Assembly (NCBI GenBank): GCA_928722015.1
Contig: CAKMWI010000007.1
Location: 310,001-374,000, forward strand
Direction: 5' to 3'
Length of the DNA: 64,000 nt
From: Candidatus Gastranaerophilales bacterium
GTDB lineage: Bacteria > Cyanobacteriota > Vampirovibrionia > Gastranaerophilales > Gastranaerophilaceae
Positions 61,190 through 64,000 of the stretch are shown here, in pieces (within the stretch, counting starts at the first letter, position 1; the number at the start of each line of letters is the position of its first letter). The notes below the pieces were generated by a model, which was not told the origin of the DNA, did not search any database, and saw nothing but the letters and a program-made list of their open reading frames with translations. Made by a program: the position numbers and the translations under genes.

Positions 61190-62788
61190 ATGGCTGAAAA
61201 ATTTAACAGAGCGACTTTTACAAAAAGTTTTTTAAGACATATTACAAGAATAAAAGCTCCGGATGAGATGCTTGCAGAAGCAAAAGCTCAAGGGTTAGAA
61301 AAAACTCTTGGTGTTATCGATTTAATTGTTCTGGGTGTTGGTGCAATTATAGGTTCCGGTATCTTTGCTGTCGTGGGTATTGCTGCTGCAGGCAGTGCTG
61401 ACGGTTCTAGTGTTGGGGCCGGTCCGGCTCTTATTATTTCAATGATAATTGCCGCAATTGCATGTATTTTTTCTGCACTATGTTATTCTGAATTTGCAAC
61501 AATGATTCCGGTTGCTGGAGGTGCATATACTTATACTTTTGCGACTCTTGGTGAATTTGCTGCCTGGATGGTCGGTTGGGTATTGATGCTTGAATATGCA
61601 ATTGGTTTTATTGCGGTTGCTTGTGCTTGGTCAAATCATTTTATTCAGTTTATGGCCGGTTTTGATAAAGTTTTACCTGCTTGGCTTGCACACCCTCCGG
61701 TATGGTTAACTAATGACGTGTTTACAGTGTCAAAATTGGCTGCAATTGATCCGAATTTGCATGTGCCAAAGCTTTTTGGAATATTACCTATTTGTATAAA
61801 TTTGCCGGCAATATTAATAGTTCTATTAATTACCGCAATTTTGGTTAAGGGTACTAAAGATTCTGCAAAAATGGCAGGATTAATGGTATTTATAAAATTA
61901 GCTGTTATCGCATTATTTGTTCTAGTAGGGGCTTTTTTTGTAACCCCATCAAATTGGACACCTTTTGCTCCTAACGGTGCAGAGGGAATATTTGCTGGAG
62001 CATTTTTAATCTTTTTTGCATATATTGGATTTGATGCTCTTGCAACAGCTGCCGAAGAATGTAAAAACCCGCAAAAAGATTTGCCTATAGGAATAATCGG
62101 TTCTTTGTTAATAACAACAATTGTGTATGTGTTGGTTGCTCTTGTGCTTACTGGTATGCAAAATACTTCAGGACCGGTATCTATGGAGTTTTTAAAAGCT
62201 CCTATGGCATACTGTATGTCTATGGCAAAACAAAATTGGGCTGCAGGTTTTATTTCTATAGGTTCATTGGCTGGGTTAACTTCGGTATTGTTGGTATTGG
62301 AAATGGCTGCAACAAGAATCTTATTTGCAATGAGTAGGGATCATTTTATCTCGCAAAGATTCCAAAAGATTCATCCTAAATTTAAAACCCCTGCGTTATT
62401 AACATGGACTGTTGGTATTTTAGCTATTATTGGTATTTTAACTTTGAATTTGGATGTTGCTGCAGAGTTATGTAATTATGGAACCTTCACATCATTTATT
62501 ATTGTATGTGTTGCAGTTTTGATATTACGTCATACAGATCCTAACCGCCCTAGACCATTTAGAGTACCTTTTTCTCCAATTACGCCGGCTTTGGGAATTA
62601 TTTGTTGTGGAGGTTTGATGGTTTATAAATCTATGCAAGCAGGTAGTTCCGCATTACTTTTCCCGGTATGGTTGGGGGTTGGTGCCATAATTTATTTATT
62701 ATACGGATTTATTAAGAATAGAAATAACGAAAATAGAATCCATAAAGAATTAGTACATGGAATGTTTGAAAATCAGGAAGAAATATAG
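61190..62788 (+). CDS. APC-family amino-acid permease
   Basis: 532 aa, about 12 membrane helices. KTLGVIDLIVLGVGAIIGSGIFAVVGIAA (about 34-62) is the APC substrate-binding helix 1, FFAYIGFDALATAAEECKNPQKDLP (about 271-295) helix 6. Cationic amino-acid transporter (YfnA/CAT-like) type by the GxGAIIGSGIF and E-x-x-N-P-x-x-x-L-P motifs. AAGGA ribosome site. Followed after 3 nt by a close paralogue. Confidence 0.92.
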   Translation: MAEKFNRATFTKSFLRHITRIKAPDEMLAEAKAQGLEKTLGVIDLIVLGVGAIIGSGIFAVVGIAAAGSADGSSVGAGPALIISMIIAAIACIFSALCYSEFATMIPVAGGAYTYTFATLGEFAAWMVGWVLMLEYAIGFIAVACAWSNHFIQFMAGFDKVLPAWLAHPPVWLTNDVFTVSKLAAIDPNLHVPKLFGILPICINLPAILIVLLITAILVKGTKDSAKMAGLMVFIKLAVIALFVLVGAFFVTPSNWTPFAPNGAEGIFAGAFLIFFAYIGFDALATAAEECKNPQKDLPIGIIGSLLITTIVYVLVALVLTGMQNTSGPVSMEFLKAPMAYCMSMAKQNWAAGFISIGSLAGLTSVLLVLEMAATRILFAMSRDHFISQRFQKIHPKFKTPALLTWTVGILAIIGILTLNLDVAAELCNYGTFTSFIIVCVAVLILRHTDPNRPRPFRVPFSPITPALGIICCGGLMVYKSMQAGSSALLFPVWLGVGAIIYLLYGFIKNRNNENRIHKELVHGMFENQEEI

Positions 62789-62791
62789 CAA

Positions 62792-64000
62792 ATGGATTTA
62801 AAACAAATTAGCCGAAATATTTTTAAGAAAAAAAGTATGGACGACTTGATAAATACAAGTAAACGTTCAGAATTAAAAAAAACATTAAACGTATTTGACC
62901 TTATTGTTATAGGGATAGGTGCAGTTGTTGGAACTGGTATTTTCACTATAATCGGTACTGCTATTACCGGAAGTTCCGAAAGTGCAGGTGCAGGACCGGC
63001 AATTGTAATTTCTATGGTTTTAGCTGCAGTTGCTTGTGTGTTTTCTGCTCTATGTTATTCGGAGATTGCTGCTATGATTCCGGTTGCAGGAAGTGCATAT
63101 ACATATACTTATGCCACAATGGGCGAATTTATGGCTTGGATGGTTGGCTGGATATTGATGCTTGAATATGCAATTGGTAATATTACCGTGGCCAGTGCTT
63201 GGACGGGGTATTTTATCCAATTCTTAAAAGGTTTTAAACAATATCTTCCGGATTTTATAGTTAATTTTCCGTTATGGTTAAGATATGATTATAGAACAAT
63301 GTCAGCGTTGTGTACTCATAATCATTGGGATATACATGACAAAATCCCATATCTTTTTGGGCACATTCCTGTTTCGGTTAATTTGCCTGCGATTGCTATT
63401 GTGCTTGTTTTAACCTTGCTTTTGGTGCGTGGTGTTAAGGAATCAACAAGAGTTGCAAGTATAATGGTAGGGGTGAATATGTTTATGATATTATCCTTTA
63501 TTATTGTAGGAGCATTTTATGTTAAACCGGAACATTGGACTCCGTTTTTCCCATCTGACCCATCAGGGGTTATTATGGGAGCATTTTTAATCTTTTTTGC
63601 CTATATTGGATTTGATGCAATCTCAACTACAGCAGAAGAAACTGAAAATCCGCAAAGAGATTTACCTATTGCTATTTTAGGTACTTTGATTATATGTACA
63701 ATTTTGTATGTTTGTGTTGCTCTTGTTTTAACAGGAATAGTTCCTATTGAAAGAATAGATATTCAGGCGCCTATAGCTCATGCTATGAATTATGTTGGTA
63801 TTAATTGGTTTGCAGGTTTGATTTCTGTTGGAGCATTGTGTGCTTTAACTTCAGTTTTATTAATCTACCAACTTGGAACAACAAGGATTTTGTATGCAAT
63901 AAGCAGAGATAGGTTTTTGCCGAAATCTTGGAGATTAATTCATAGAAAGTACAGAACTCCTCATGTTATGACCTGGATTTCAGGAGCAGTAGTAATTGTT
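62792..64000 (+). CDS. APC-family amino-acid permease, second copy (partial)
   Basis: ATG 62792 with AGGAAG upstream, open to the right window edge (about 403 codons seen). KTLNVFDLIVIGIGAVVGTGIFTIIG and FFAYIGFDAISTTAEETENPQRDLP mirror the preceding permease, so the two are tandem duplicates that have diverged, probably in substrate choice. The C-terminal part is outside the window. Confidence 0.9.
   Translation, partial: MDLKQISRNIFKKKSMDDLINTSKRSELKKTLNVFDLIVIGIGAVVGTGIFTIIGTAITGSSESAGAGPAIVISMVLAAVACVFSALCYSEIAAMIPVAGSAYTYTYATMGEFMAWMVGWILMLEYAIGNITVASAWTGYFIQFLKGFKQYLPDFIVNFPLWLRYDYRTMSALCTHNHWDIHDKIPYLFGHIPVSVNLPAIAIVLVLTLLLVRGVKESTRVASIMVGVNMFMILSFIIVGAFYVKPEHWTPFFPSDPSGVIMGAFLIFFAYIGFDAISTTAEETENPQRDLPIAILGTLIICTILYVCVALVLTGIVPIERIDIQAPIAHAMNYVGINWFAGLISVGALCALTSVLLIYQLGTTRILYAISRDRFLPKSWRLIHRKYRTPHVMTWISGAVVIV

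Noticed and set aside
1..64000. tRNA, rRNA, CRISPR array, insertion sequence or prophage
   Set aside because: No cloverleaf with CCA-type ends, no regularly spaced direct repeats, no transposase or integrase motif found by reading.

Overview
The window is a strongly AT-rich, gene-dense bacterial chromosome segment with no rRNA, tRNA, insertion sequence, prophage or CRISPR array that I can see. The cell looks diderm: it has Mla-type lipid transport genes, type IV pilus assembly genes and pilin-like proteins, and a signal-peptide protein with three S-layer-homology repeats. Low GC, SLH protein, type IV pilins with a shared D-x-N-G motif and an RpaA/RpaB-like regulator make a non-photosynthetic relative of Cyanobacteria (Gastranaerophilales / Vampirovibrionia, 'Melainabacteria') my best guess. 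That assignment is inference from protein style, not from a marker tree.

Layout. 0-1.3 kb: end of a type IV pilus operon (pilB end, pilC). 1.4-6.6 kb: SDR enzyme, a large gene with a decayed 5' end and kinase-like motifs, a TPR protein, and a CobO-type corrinoid adenosyltransferase. 6.8-12.1 kb: unusual DnaJ, queE, secreted TPR protein, def-fmt-aroH operon, convergent cysK. 12.2-17.2 kb: pilin-like protein, nadD, a multiply frameshifted yqeK relic, a HerA-like protein ending in a PcrA/UvrD-type Tudor domain, and an mlaE gene broken at a T8 tract, followed by mlaF. 17.3-28.7 kb: aminotransferase, PurD-like ATP-grasp protein, two pilin-like genes, a highly expressed-looking NifU-like/GGGtGRT pair, an intergenic region with a candidate structured RNA, a Cam-type gamma carbonic anhydrase, rnhB and envelope proteins. 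28.7-35.1 kb: rbgA-rplS, pyk, SLH protein, small secreted proteins, uridine-kinase-like protein. 35.3-41.6 kb: accessory cluster on the minus strand with two glycine-zipper proteins with Asn/Tyr/Met-rich tails, a protein with helical ends, and an AMMECR1-like/alpha-alpha toroid protein. 41.8-64 kb: GGDEF protein, rsgA-ispA-DUF212 operon, two-component system with tadA, DciA-like and DHH genes, prfA-ylxR-infB-(80 aa ORF)-rbfA-truB translation operon with envelope genes at its end, glyQ, and two tandem APC amino-acid permeases, the second cut by the window end.

The most unusual signal is in the promoters. At least nine first genes have a sigma70-like -10 box (mostly TATAAT or TAAAAT) ending exactly 6 nt (once 7) before the ATG, with no Shine-Dalgarno sequence. 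This predicts leaderless mRNAs, and it coexists with ordinary GGAGG-type starts. Other items to check are the three broken genes (at 2.3, 13.6 and 17.1 kb), the degenerate HerA/Tudor protein, the PurD-like paralogue, and the candidate RNA at 25.4-25.6 kb.
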